From NCBI RefSeq assembly GCF_002161175.1, contig NZ_NFMA01000005.1:62001-126000 (forward strand): a DNA stretch of 64,000 nt, given 5' to 3'. A model generated the notes under the pieces. It did no database searches. It saw nothing but the letters and a program-made list of their open reading frames with translations, and had not been told where the DNA came from. How positions within the stretch are numbered: the stretch's first letter is position 1; the number at the start of each line of letters is the position of its first letter. The stretch is from Flavonifractor sp. An100. GTDB lineage: Bacteria > Bacillota > Clostridia > Oscillospirales > Oscillospiraceae. Below, piece after piece: positions 51,166-60,153 of this stretch. The position numbers were made by a program, and so were the translations under genes.

Positions 51166-52322
51166 GCACAACTGTCATTCGTTTTACCCCGGTCAGCGGC
51201 TATGACCTGCTCGGCCTGGAGGGCTGGCTTGCCAAGATGGCCGCCCGGGGCCTGCTCTTTTCTCTGACTGCTGGGCCCTTCACCTTCTTTGAGCGAACAG
51301 AGCCCCGGGCGGTGACCGTTCACCTGGAGTGCGCCCGGGAGAAAACCGACCAGGAGGACGAGGAGCTCTCTGCCCTCTATGAGGAGTCGGGCTGGGAATA
51401 CTGGGGCATCTTTCGAAAGAACTTCCATGTTTTTGCCTCCCCAGTGGATGAAAACCTCACTGCCCACACCGATCGGTCGGTACTGGGTTATGCCATCCGG
51501 CGGTTCTTCCGCCAAAAGCTGTTGGGTGGATTAGGGTTGGCTCTGATCAATTTCATGCTTCTCTCCTTCTATTATCCTGGTAGCTATACACTAAGTGTGC
51601 TACGCTACTACCCCGCGGAGCGGCTGAGCTCCGTGCTCCCTTTTTTCCTGTCCCTGGGGGGGCTGGTGCTTACTGATCTGGCCTACCTCCACGGACTTGG
51701 GGTACTCCTGCGTCTCAGCCGCCGCGTAAAAAGAGACCTGCCTCTCTCCCCTGCCCCAGGCAGCCGACTGAGTGGGCTGGCGGTGGCAGCTGCTACTCTT
51801 CTCTTGGGGATCGTGCTGGTCAACTTCTGCACTCAGCTCTGGGACTACACCAGGCCCTGGCTTTCTCTGGAAGATTCCGGCTTTATTACTTTGACGGAGA
51901 TCGAGGGGGAGGACTTTCGACTAACCCAGGACGACCAACTCAATATGTCACGAATCAGTCACAGCGATACCTTGCTTTCCCCTGAATCCTGGTATTTTCA
52001 GCAGTACGGCGCGTTCCCTCACTATGAGGACGGTACAGTGAGTCTGAGTACCGTTCCGCACCTGGAGCTGTATGTCACCCGTTATCACTTCGCTTTCCTG
52101 GCTAAACAGCGGGTGCTGGAGTGGAGCTACTACGGTGGCTCAGACCAGTATGAGATCCTGGAACCTGCCTACGGCCTGGACCAGGTTCTGCTGCTCCAGG
52201 GAGAGAAGGGCGCTTACCTTATCCTCCGCATGGACAAAACCGTCCTGCGGGCTGACTACCGGGGAAATCAAGATCTAACAAATTATCTAGAGCAATTTGC
52301 CAAAATGATAGAGTCGCTGTAA
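51162..52322 (+). CDS. DUF2812 domain membrane protein, copy 1 of 4
   Basis: The product is 386 aa. The N-terminal DUF2812 domain (residues 1-105) shows FTPVSGYDLLGLEGWLAKMA, LYEESGWEYWG and a final FAS...HTD. Three membrane helices follow, near residues 117-140, 155-180 and 205-228, then a 155-residue domain without membrane segments that ends YRGNQDLTNYLEQFAKMIES. The start overlaps the padR stop (ATGA). DUF2812 genes are often beside PadR regulators; the function is unknown. Copy 1 is the most diverged of the four. Confidence 0.87.
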   Translation: MSTTVIRFTPVSGYDLLGLEGWLAKMAARGLLFSLTAGPFTFFERTEPRAVTVHLECAREKTDQEDEELSALYEESGWEYWGIFRKNFHVFASPVDENLTAHTDRSVLGYAIRRFFRQKLLGGLGLALINFMLLSFYYPGSYTLSVLRYYPAERLSSVLPFFLSLGGLVLTDLAYLHGLGVLLRLSRRVKRDLPLSPAPGSRLSGLAVAAATLLLGIVLVNFCTQLWDYTRPWLSLEDSGFITLTEIEGEDFRLTQDDQLNMSRISHSDTLLSPESWYFQQYGAFPHYEDGTVSLSTVPHLELYVTRYHFAFLAKQRVLEWSYYGGSDQYEILEPAYGLDQVLLLQGEKGAYLILRMDKTVLRADYRGNQDLTNYLEQFAKMIESL

Positions 52323-52336
52323 AGGAGGTTCCCTTT

Positions 52337-53575
52337 ATGAGTACGATCTATAAGCTCACCCCTGTAGAGCCATTTGACTTGGCTGCCGTCGAGAGTTGGC
52401 TGGAGGATTTGGCCCAGCAGGGGCTTTATCTCAAGCGCTTCCGCCCCCTTTTCTCCTCCTTTACTCGGGGAGCCCCCCGGCGGGTGCGGTATCGGGTAGA
52501 GTATGTTCCCGATCTGTGGCCGGATGATGAGGTGCCTGGCCGGCTGTTTGATCTTTACGAGGAGATGGGCTGGGACTATGTAGGACCTATGGGGAGTGAA
52601 CGTTCCCTGCTCATCTTCCGAGCCCGCACCGCCAACGCCCCGGAACCCCACACTGACCCGCCTGTACAAGGAGAGCTGCTGAATAAGCTGGCCCGCCGCC
52701 TGCGCCGGAATTTTATTCTGGTCTGCGTCCTTCTGGCCATCGCTCTGGGAATCCCGGCCTTCTCCGTTCTGGACAGCGGCACACTGTGGTTAGAGCTGGT
52801 CCAGGAGAGCGCTCTTTTCCTCGTGTTTATTTACGGGATATTTTTTCTGTTTTCTCTGCCTTCCGAATGGAAAGACTGGCGGCGCATGGCAGCACTGACT
52901 CGCTCGCTGCGCCAAGGGGTTCCCCTCACACACAAGATCCCATACAAAAACCGCGGCAGACGGAATTTATGCTCCTTTCTCTTCTTTGTGACCTTGGCTG
53001 TTCTGCTGGTCTTCGTCCAGTACATTCTCCCGTTCACCGGAGGAGGAGCCAAAAATCTTGACAAGCTAGAAGACTTTACTCTTCTCTCCATCCAATCCCT
53101 GGAGGGAGAGGGCTACCAGCCCGACTCCTTCATGTCAGACGGAGTGGACTACGCCAACTTCTGCGATCGGGAGCACCACCTCCTCGCCCCCACTGTTTGG
53201 GAAACCGTACAGAGTGGAAAGTGGGACAACGACCTGTGGGTCCGCTTGGAAGTGGATTGGTACCGCCCCCTCATCCCCTCCATGGCCCGGCCCTTAGCCG
53301 GTGACCTTTTAAAAGATGCTATGAAGCTGGATAAACAGGTATGGTGGGACGCAGACGCCTTTTGGACGCAGAGCGAAGAAGAGGGCTGGACCGTGACCGA
53401 GTATGTCCAGGAGGGGGCGGACTACCTGGTGGTGGCACAACGAAACGATGGCCCCTTCCAGATCGCAGTGGCAGCTGGAAACGGCCGGGCGGTCGTGGCC
53501 CGGTACACCGGCCACGGAGCCCTGACGGAGCACTTGGAGGAATTGGTTCAAATGACCGCCCCTGTGGGTGACTAA
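52337..53575 (+). CDS. DUF2812 domain membrane protein, copy 2 of 4
   Basis: The product is 412 aa and starts MSTIYKLTPVEPFDLAAVES. The shared landmarks are WLEDLAQQGLYLKRF, LYEEMGWDYVG and PHTDPP. Membrane helices are near residues 130-150, 155-175 and 210-232. The C-terminal domain ends in YTGHGALTEHLEELVQM, like the other copies. It begins 14 bp after copy 1, with AAAGGAGG 9 bp before the ATG. Function unknown. Confidence 0.87.
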   Translation: MSTIYKLTPVEPFDLAAVESWLEDLAQQGLYLKRFRPLFSSFTRGAPRRVRYRVEYVPDLWPDDEVPGRLFDLYEEMGWDYVGPMGSERSLLIFRARTANAPEPHTDPPVQGELLNKLARRLRRNFILVCVLLAIALGIPAFSVLDSGTLWLELVQESALFLVFIYGIFFLFSLPSEWKDWRRMAALTRSLRQGVPLTHKIPYKNRGRRNLCSFLFFVTLAVLLVFVQYILPFTGGGAKNLDKLEDFTLLSIQSLEGEGYQPDSFMSDGVDYANFCDREHHLLAPTVWETVQSGKWDNDLWVRLEVDWYRPLIPSMARPLAGDLLKDAMKLDKQVWWDADAFWTQSEEEGWTVTEYVQEGADYLVVAQRNDGPFQIAVAAGNGRAVVARYTGHGALTEHLEELVQMTAPVGD

Positions 53576-53591
53576 CAAGGAGGCATACGCT

Positions 53592-54833
53592 ATGACGGTA
53601 AAAAAGTGGCTTCCCTGTTCTATGTGGGATTTTCAGGGCCTGGAAGATTGGCTCAACGAGCAGGCGGCGAATGGATACGCCTTGGTGGACTGGCCCGGCT
53701 TCTCCGATATCGGCCGGATCCCCTTTGAGAAGGACCCAACCGCACCAGGCGCCCGCTACCGTCTGGAACCGATGGACGATAAGGGAAACTGGAAGGAGCG
53801 CAACGAGCTCTACGCCCAGATGGGGTGGCGTTATGTCACCCAAATCCACCAGCTTTACACCGTCTACCGCTGTGACGATCCTCAAGCCCCGGAACTGTAT
53901 ACCGACCCAGAAAGTCTGGCTCTGACCCTGAAAAAGCTGGTGAAGCGGCAGCGCCTCGCTCTGATCCTAGTCCCTCTTTGGATCGCTTTTTTGCTCCGTG
54001 ACGGGATTTATCAGCTGTTTACTGAGCCCGCCGTTATCCCTATGAACATCATTCTGGGAGCAGATCTATTACTTCCTTTTACTCTGGTTCTTTTGGCTCT
54101 GATCGGGCTCGAAATCCTTTTGCCAATCCGGCGGTTTGTTTTATTCCGCCGCTTAAAAAGCCAGCTGGCCCAAGGCATGATTCCAAAAGCTGGGAAGCGG
54201 CGCTACCAGGAACCTGCCGGTTTCTTCCTGTCCCTAGTTCTGGTCTCCTTCATTGTATTCTGGTTGGTTCAGTCTGTTTCTGGCCGCTACGATTTCCAGC
54301 AGCTGGAAGGCCCAGAGGATTGGGATTTCCCCCACATAACCCTGGCCGATGTGCTCTCACCCGCCCAAGGTCTCCAACTGGAGGCAGATAACGGCTCCTT
54401 CCAGCATTCCTGGCTGGCTCCGAAGCAATATCATATTTATCAAAAAGGGACCGCCGTCCTCGCCGACGGCACCCGGCAGACCGGTTTCATCACCTTGCGC
54501 TACATCCGTACCCTCTCTCCCACCCTGGCGGAGATGGTATACCGGGGAGCTGTTCAGGAGCGGCTGGAGGACTTCGGCATCTACCCTGACATCAATGACC
54601 TCAATGTGCTTCACCAGTCTGTCCTTATTTTCCTGGAGTCCCGTGAGGTGGAGCACCCCGCCTTCCACCGCCTCACCGAGATTCTCTACCAGTTTGACGA
54701 CGAGGAGGCTCCCCGCTGCGTCTATGTGGGCCAGATGGGTAACCAGGTGATCGTCCTGTCCACCTCCCTCAGTCAGAACCGCCAGGAGCCTTTGGAGTTT
54801 TTGGCCCAGCAGCTGTCCCACTCAGTTCCGTGA
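53592..54833 (+). CDS. DUF2812 domain membrane protein, copy 3 of 4
   Basis: The product is 413 aa. Landmarks: LPCSMWDFQGLEDWLNEQAA near the start, LYAQMGWRYVT, and PELYTDPES. Membrane helices are near residues 120-140, 150-180 and 218-240. The tail EPLEFLAQQLSHSV matches the C-terminal helix of its paralogues. The ATG at 53592 has AAGGAGG 8 bp upstream, 16 bp after copy 2; an in-frame start at 53568 would overlap copy 2. Function unknown. Confidence 0.87.
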   Translation: MTVKKWLPCSMWDFQGLEDWLNEQAANGYALVDWPGFSDIGRIPFEKDPTAPGARYRLEPMDDKGNWKERNELYAQMGWRYVTQIHQLYTVYRCDDPQAPELYTDPESLALTLKKLVKRQRLALILVPLWIAFLLRDGIYQLFTEPAVIPMNIILGADLLLPFTLVLLALIGLEILLPIRRFVLFRRLKSQLAQGMIPKAGKRRYQEPAGFFLSLVLVSFIVFWLVQSVSGRYDFQQLEGPEDWDFPHITLADVLSPAQGLQLEADNGSFQHSWLAPKQYHIYQKGTAVLADGTRQTGFITLRYIRTLSPTLAEMVYRGAVQERLEDFGIYPDINDLNVLHQSVLIFLESREVEHPAFHRLTEILYQFDDEEAPRCVYVGQMGNQVIVLSTSLSQNRQEPLEFLAQQLSHSVP

Positions 54834-54849
54834 GAAAGGAGCGGTTTCT

Positions 54850-56106
54850 ATGAAAAAAATCCGCAAATTCATCCCCGTCTCCCTCTATGATATCCCCGGC
54901 ATGGAGCAGTGGCTGGAGAAGCAGGCCCAGGAGGGGTTGTTCCCGGTTCATTTGGGCTCCTGGGCCACCTTCCAACCTACTGCCAAGCGGGAATACCGGT
55001 TTCGCTTGGATGTTATCGGCAAGGGCAAAGATGCGGACCAGCCCTCAGAGGAACAAATGGAGCTCTACCGCCAGGCCGGCTGGGAATACGTCCTCTCCAT
55101 TGGACGGGCTTATTACCTTTTCTACACCACGGACCCCAGTGCTCCGGAGCTGTTCAGCGACTGCCAAAGCCGTGGACTGTCCCTGGAACCTCTGAAAAAG
55201 GCTCAAACCTCTTACCTGCGGCGAAAAATCATTGTCTATTCTCTGGTGGCCGCCGCTTTGATCTGGGCTCTCTTTTTCTTTGAGAGTAAATATGATGTCC
55301 AACCAGACCGTTTTGTCCGCCTGCCCCTCCTTTTACTGAATCTATTTAATCCGATCCTGCTGTTATTCCTCCTTTGTGCTGCCTTTATGGTCCGTATCGA
55401 GTTTCGGGATTCCCGCACCCTCCGCCGCACTTACGCCGCCCTGATGGAAGGGCTGCCCCCACCTCCTTCCCCGGTGCCCAGCAAATGGATCGTGTGGGAG
55501 AATAAACTCCAAGTGGCACTGATCGTCCCACTGGTCCTCTTTGTGGTCGTCGGACGGTTCGACTCCCTCAACCCCTGGAAAGAGATTCCCCTCTCCAGCT
55601 TCCACCGGCCCTATGTTGCCATCCAGGAGCTGGAACAGGAACCCGTTCTCTATTGGGAGGAGCTCTTTGACGATCCCCCTTTCCGCGACGAGCCGGAAAC
55701 CTATGCCGACGTCCAGTTCTCCTTCCTGGCCCCCACCTGGTACTCTGTCACCCAGGAGGCATACAGCCCCCAAGCGGGGACCCAGACCAACGCCTTTTCT
55801 CCCGACCCAGAGGATGGGAAATACCGCTACTCCCCTGACCTGGATATGACCCGCTTCCGCCTGCTCATCCCCGCTCTGGCACGGACCATAGCCAGGGCCC
55901 AGATGGATTCCTACCGACTGGTCAATCTGGAGTGGTCCTATGAGGAAGTGGATTACCCGGGACTGGATTTCGTCATTCTGGCCACCACAGACGATCCCTG
56001 GCAGATGGCCGCTCTGGGACGTGGAGGAAATGTGGCCGTATTCTGTTACGCCGGTGTAGAGAAGCTGGCGAACCATTTGGACCAGCTGGCCGCTATGGTG
56101 CTGTAA
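54850..56106 (+). CDS. DUF2812 domain membrane protein, copy 4 of 4
   Basis: The product is 418 aa. Landmarks: FIPVSLYDIPGMEQWLEKQA, LYRQAGWEYVL and PELFSD. Three hydrophobic segments lie near residues 122-142, 155-180 and 218-238, and the final domain ends YAGVEKLANHLDQLAAMVL. It is 16 bp after copy 3 and is followed by a strong terminator, so it closes the operon. The regular 14-16-bp gaps suggest recent tandem duplication, yet the sequences are far apart, pointing to old duplication and distinct roles. Confidence 0.87.
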   Translation: MKKIRKFIPVSLYDIPGMEQWLEKQAQEGLFPVHLGSWATFQPTAKREYRFRLDVIGKGKDADQPSEEQMELYRQAGWEYVLSIGRAYYLFYTTDPSAPELFSDCQSRGLSLEPLKKAQTSYLRRKIIVYSLVAAALIWALFFFESKYDVQPDRFVRLPLLLLNLFNPILLLFLLCAAFMVRIEFRDSRTLRRTYAALMEGLPPPPSPVPSKWIVWENKLQVALIVPLVLFVVVGRFDSLNPWKEIPLSSFHRPYVAIQELEQEPVLYWEELFDDPPFRDEPETYADVQFSFLAPTWYSVTQEAYSPQAGTQTNAFSPDPEDGKYRYSPDLDMTRFRLLIPALARTIARAQMDSYRLVNLEWSYEEVDYPGLDFVILATTDDPWQMAALGRGGNVAVFCYAGVEKLANHLDQLAAMVL

Positions 56107-56110
56107 TAGA

Positions 56111-56143
56111 AAAAAGCTGTGACCCGTGGGTCACAGCTTTTTT
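56111..56143. terminator. Bidirectional terminator after the DUF2812 operon
   Basis: A 15-bp perfect stem (AAAAAGCTGTGACCC and complement) with a 2-nt loop ends in T7 on the plus strand and T5 on the minus strand. It also overlaps the stop codon of rnmV, serving the convergent genes. Confidence 0.92.
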
Positions 56144-56735
56144 ATGTCAACTTCAAAATGCTCCTGGCCTCTGCCCGGCTGTAGCATCCATTTAACACGG
56201 CCAGCAGGGCGTTGGCGCTCATGTGCTCGGGGAGTTCCAGCTTCTTGAGCAGCTCCAGCCGCTTTCGGACGCTCTCTCCGCCCCCGGCCAGTCCCGCCGC
56301 CATCAGGTCCGCTTTGGTCAGAGGCGGAAGTGTCTCCTCCTCCCCGGACTTCTCCCCCAGAAAAGTGGCTCCCGCCCGGCGCAGGACATTCAGCAGCACC
56401 TGGGGCGGCATGCCCTCCACCCCCAGCTTGCCCTCCTTGCCTGCCTGCTTCTTCCGCTTCTCCTTGCCGTAGACGTCGGGGATGTAGGCGTGCTTCACCT
56501 GATTCTTGGGCAGAGCGCCTTTAATGCGGTTACGAATCACAAAGCCCGCCCCATCGGAGTCGGTGAGGACAATGAGTCCCCGACGCTGGGCGGCCCGGCG
56601 CAAGAGCGCCATCTGCTCCGGATTTTTAAAGATGCCAAAACCCGCTGTCTCTAAAATGAGGGTATCTACCACTTGGGAGAGGGTATTCTTATCGTAGCGG
56701 CCCTCCACCACGATGGCCTCTCGAATGGAAACCAT
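56142..56735 (-). CDS. rnmV: Ribonuclease M5
   Basis: The product is 197 aa. The TOPRIM domain has IVVEGRYDKNTLSQVVDTLI (catalytic Glu) and IVLTDSDGAGFVIRNRI (DxD). Central GKEGKLGVEGMPPQVLLNVL and the helical C-terminal region with GESVRKRLELLKKLELP complete the family pattern. It matures 5S rRNA. It is 15 bp after holA. The usual neighbour ksgA is absent. Confidence 0.93.
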   Translation of the reverse strand: MVSIREAIVVEGRYDKNTLSQVVDTLILETAGFGIFKNPEQMALLRRAAQRRGLIVLTDSDGAGFVIRNRIKGALPKNQVKHAYIPDVYGKEKRKKQAGKEGKLGVEGMPPQVLLNVLRRAGATFLGEKSGEEETLPPLTKADLMAAGLAGGGESVRKRLELLKKLELPEHMSANALLAVLNGCYSRAEARSILKLT

Positions 56736-56750
56736 AGCTGCCTATCCTCC

Positions 56751-57791
56751 TCACGTCGGGGTGGACAGCTCCAGGAGTAGCGTGGTAAGCAGCTCCTGGC
56801 CGTCCTGCCCGGTGGATTTCATAGCCAAATCGGTCTGGCCACAGCGAACAACACCCTTCCGGCACCAGTTGAGCGAAAAGCGCCGGGCGCTCTTCATCAG
56901 TTTTTCCGCTGGATAGGGTTTTAGGCCCCACAGCTCCGCCAGATAGGAGGCGCCCTTCCCCTGCTCCAGACACAGCCGGGCGGAGTAGAGCTGACGAATC
57001 TGCCGTCCCAGGGACCACATGATCTTGATGGGCGGCTCCTGCATCTGGTACAGCTCCCCCAGCACCGCCATGGCCTGATCAAAATTCCGCTCTCCCACCG
57101 CGTCAGTCATGCGAAAAACCACCGCGTCCAGCTGGGGAGTGGCTACCGCCTCGATATCAGCTCTGGTAATATGAGGTTGCTTGGAATAGGCGCCGATCTT
57201 CTCGATCTCGCCAATGAGGTTTGTCATCAAATCACCGCACAAAAAGATCAGCTCCAGGGCCAATCGCGAGTCGATTTCCTTGCCTAGGGCCCGAAACCGG
57301 CGGCGGACCCAGTCCACCAGGTCCCCCTGGTCTTGGCGGACGAAGTTGACCACGGTCCCATACTGCTTCAGCGCCCCGGCCAACTTGGTCCGGGCGTCTC
57401 CCTTGTATGGAATCAGGTCGTAGAGGAAGACCACACACACATAGTCGGGCAGCTGGGACAGGATGCGGATATACTCCTCCCGGTCCTTCTCCCCCGCCTT
57501 GAACAGGTCGTAGTCCGTCACTTGGACCAGCGTCCGCTCCGCCATCATAGGCAGGCAGTCCACTGCCTCCTCCAGGGCGTGGGGGGACATGTCCTTTGCT
57601 CCGATCTCATGGAGATTGAACTCTCCCATCCCCCCGGATAACAGCCGCTCCCGCAGCTTACCCAGGTAATAGTCCCGCAGGTAAGTCTCCTCCCCATGCA
57701 TCAGATACAGCCGTCCCGGTGTACCTTTGTCGCTTAAATCCTTCTTTAACGTCAGATAGCCCCCGTTGTCCGGTTTTCCCTTTGGCGGCAT
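56751..57791 (-). CDS. holA: DNA polymerase III delta subunit
   Basis: The product is 346 aa: an AAA+-like clamp-loader subunit. LYLMHGEETYLRDYYLGKLR at the N-terminus, VVFLYDLIPYKGDARTKLAG, LIFLCGDLMTNLIGEIEKIG and ADIEAVATPQLDAVVFRMTD are typical of HolA, and LWGLKPYPAEKLMKSARRFS lies in the C-terminal collar. It opens the beta clamp with tau and delta-prime. It lies after comEC, an arrangement common in Firmicutes (comEC-holA-rpsT), here without rpsT. Confidence 0.92.
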   Translation of the reverse strand: MPPKGKPDNGGYLTLKKDLSDKGTPGRLYLMHGEETYLRDYYLGKLRERLLSGGMGEFNLHEIGAKDMSPHALEEAVDCLPMMAERTLVQVTDYDLFKAGEKDREEYIRILSQLPDYVCVVFLYDLIPYKGDARTKLAGALKQYGTVVNFVRQDQGDLVDWVRRRFRALGKEIDSRLALELIFLCGDLMTNLIGEIEKIGAYSKQPHITRADIEAVATPQLDAVVFRMTDAVGERNFDQAMAVLGELYQMQEPPIKIMWSLGRQIRQLYSARLCLEQGKGASYLAELWGLKPYPAEKLMKSARRFSLNWCRKGVVRCGQTDLAMKSTGQDGQELLTTLLLELSTPT

Positions 57792-57835
57792 AATGTCTCC
57801 TCCTTATTGGTTCACAATGGAATGCAGGAACCCCT

Positions 57836-60127
57836 CTATCCCTTGGCCTGGACCAGAATGGTCCCCTGTAAATCGGTACGGTAAATCTCTGTCCCGGACT
57901 GGGCCAGCCGTTCCAGAGTTTCCTGGGCTGGGTGGCCATAGAGGTTATGTTCTCCCACGGAAATGGCTGTCATGTCAGGTGTCACTGCCTGGAGCAGCTC
58001 CTGGGTGGTGGAAGTGGCTGAGCCGTGGTGACCGGCAACCAACAGTTCCAAGTCCGGCAGCTCTGTATGTTCCAGAAGCAAGTGCTCCACTTCTCCGCCC
58101 ATATCGCCGGTGATAAGCACATCAAAATTTCCCGCGCTGGCCAACACCGTCAAACCCAGCTCGTTGGTGTCCGTCCCCTGTCCTAACGGGGCCAAAAGGG
58201 TCAGCTCTCCAGATGTTCCCCAATGAAACCGGGTGTCCTCCCGAAGAAATGTGATGGGAACCCCTTTCTCCCGTGCCAGTGTTATGATCTCCTGGCGTAA
58301 AGGGGACTCCTCCTCCACATCGGGTAAAATCAACTGGGATACTTGCATCCGCTGCAGCAGCTGGGACACACCGTTGGCATGGTCTTCATGGTAATGAGTC
58401 AGAATCAAAAAGTCCAGCGAGCTACGCCCTGCTGCCTGAATATAGTCCGCGGCAATATCTCCGGCGTTATCCATGCTGTCTCCACCGCAGTCCACTAAGG
58501 CCAGATAATCTCCCGTGCGCAGCAGCACGCTCTGGCCCTGGCCAACATCTAACACCGCCGCTGTCATCGCGCCGGACCGGAAGGCAACCAGGGTGAACAG
58601 CATGGCGGTGCACAGAGCGACGGTACCTCCACAGGCCGGGATGATCCACCGACCCTCCTTGTTCAGCAGCAGCCCACATCCGATCAGCAGGCACAAATAG
58701 ACCACCCACGCCTGGTAATAGAAGGAATCCAGCGGAATGGCTGCCATAGGCAGGCGCCCCAAAAGCTCCACCACCCAGTCCAAATACCGAGCAAGAGACG
58801 TAAAGGGAATCGCCAGTACAGCAGATACCCCAGGCAGTAAGATCCCCAGAGTTCCAAGAAGGAGACCCACGCCAAATAAAATTGCCACCGCCCACAAAGT
58901 CAGCAGGTTAGCCAGGGGTGAAATGAGGGATACGGAGCGAAAATGGATGGCCACCAGAGGGATGGTCAGTACCGAAGCCCCCATAGTGGAGGCAAAGGTG
59001 GACACCAAGAACCGCGGCACCTGGATCACCCAGTATTTCCACTTCTCTTTTGGCCGATGATCCAGGCGGAACAGGGCCATCAGCCGCACTTGGATTGGAT
59101 CAGAGACCAACAAAATTCCGGCCACTGCCCCAAAGGAGAGCTGAAGACCGATATTAGCCGCGGCGAAGGGGTTATGGAGCAGCAACAACAGCAGAGCCAA
59201 CGCCAAAGATGTAAAGCTGTCCCGTTCCCGGTCCACCAATGGGGCCAGTTGGAGCATCCACACCATCACCGCTGCCCGAATTACAGAGGGAGTATTTCCC
59301 GCCACTCCGCAGAACAACAGCACCAGCAGACACACCGCTCCCGCGCTTCTCCGGCTGCGTCCAAACAGCTGGACTGCCATCCCCGCCAGAAAGGCCAGGT
59401 GCATCCCGGACACCGCCACCGTGTGGGACAGTCCGGTCCGTTGAAGAGAGGTGGTAAAGGAGTCGGTCAGATTTTCCCGGTTCCCTGTCACCAGCGCCCG
59501 GATCATCGGGGCTATATCTTCTGGGAAAACCGTATCCACCCCTGACTTCAAAGCCTTGGAAAAGACCGCCGCCCAATAGCGGACCGGAATATGGTCCGGC
59601 CGGTTGATATTCAGTTCCCCATAGGTCTCGCCGCGGAGAAAAATTCCTTTGGCGGTGTAGTAGGTGATTGCTTCCCCGGCAAGGGTGCGGTCTGCCAAGG
59701 TACAGTAAGTGATGGTGGAGATCTCGTCCCCTGGCCGCAAGCCGGCTCCCTGCTCATCTACATATAGCAGCGTAGAGACGGAAACCAGAGGTGAAACTTC
59801 TGTCTCCACCAAAACGGAATAGCCGTAATCGGTCTCCTGGGGCCATTCCGCCACTACTGCGCTCAGATGAACCGTCTGCCCATCCAAGGCGCGGGCGGGC
59901 ACCAGCACAATTTGGATATAGACTGCCGTCCACAGAAATCCCAGCGCCCCACCGCACAAAATGAGACGCATCCATAGCCGTCGACAGCGGTTTGGAATGA
60001 ACTGGACCAGAATGGCAGCCAACAGGCAAAGGATACCCAAAGGGAGTAGTATCCGCTGAGAGAGCAGAAAATTTGCTGCCCACACAGCGGCAGAGCAGGC
60101 ACAGGCAAAAATCGCCAGCTTTCGCAC
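57836..60127 (-). CDS. comEC: ComEC/Rec2 DNA-uptake channel protein
   Basis: The product is about 763 aa from GTG 60127 (VRKLAIFACACS), with GGAGGAGG upstream; the frame reaches 60181, inside rarA. A short N-terminal pair of helices, an OB-like domain (ALDGQTVHLSAVVAEWP) and a competence domain with ALVTGNRENLTDSFTTSLQR and LSHTVAVSGMHLAFLAGM precede a metallo-beta-lactamase-like domain with FLILTHYHEDHANGVSQLL. ComEC moves single-stranded DNA across the membrane in transformation. All three domains are intact. comEA is not adjacent. Confidence 0.93.
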   Translation of the reverse strand: MRKLAIFACACSAAVWAANFLLSQRILLPLGILCLLAAILVQFIPNRCRRLWMRLILCGGALGFLWTAVYIQIVLVPARALDGQTVHLSAVVAEWPQETDYGYSVLVETEVSPLVSVSTLLYVDEQGAGLRPGDEISTITYCTLADRTLAGEAITYYTAKGIFLRGETYGELNINRPDHIPVRYWAAVFSKALKSGVDTVFPEDIAPMIRALVTGNRENLTDSFTTSLQRTGLSHTVAVSGMHLAFLAGMAVQLFGRSRRSAGAVCLLVLLFCGVAGNTPSVIRAAVMVWMLQLAPLVDRERDSFTSLALALLLLLLHNPFAAANIGLQLSFGAVAGILLVSDPIQVRLMALFRLDHRPKEKWKYWVIQVPRFLVSTFASTMGASVLTIPLVAIHFRSVSLISPLANLLTLWAVAILFGVGLLLGTLGILLPGVSAVLAIPFTSLARYLDWVVELLGRLPMAAIPLDSFYYQAWVVYLCLLIGCGLLLNKEGRWIIPACGGTVALCTAMLFTLVAFRSGAMTAAVLDVGQGQSVLLRTGDYLALVDCGGDSMDNAGDIAADYIQAAGRSSLDFLILTHYHEDHANGVSQLLQRMQVSQLILPDVEEESPLRQEIITLAREKGVPITFLREDTRFHWGTSGELTLLAPLGQGTDTNELGLTVLASAGNFDVLITGDMGGEVEHLLLEHTELPDLELLVAGHHGSATSTTQELLQAVTPDMTAISVGEHNLYGHPAQETLERLAQSGTEIYRTDLQGTILVQAKG

Positions 60128-60153
60128 CCCTGCCTCCTCCTTCTTCCCAGCCC

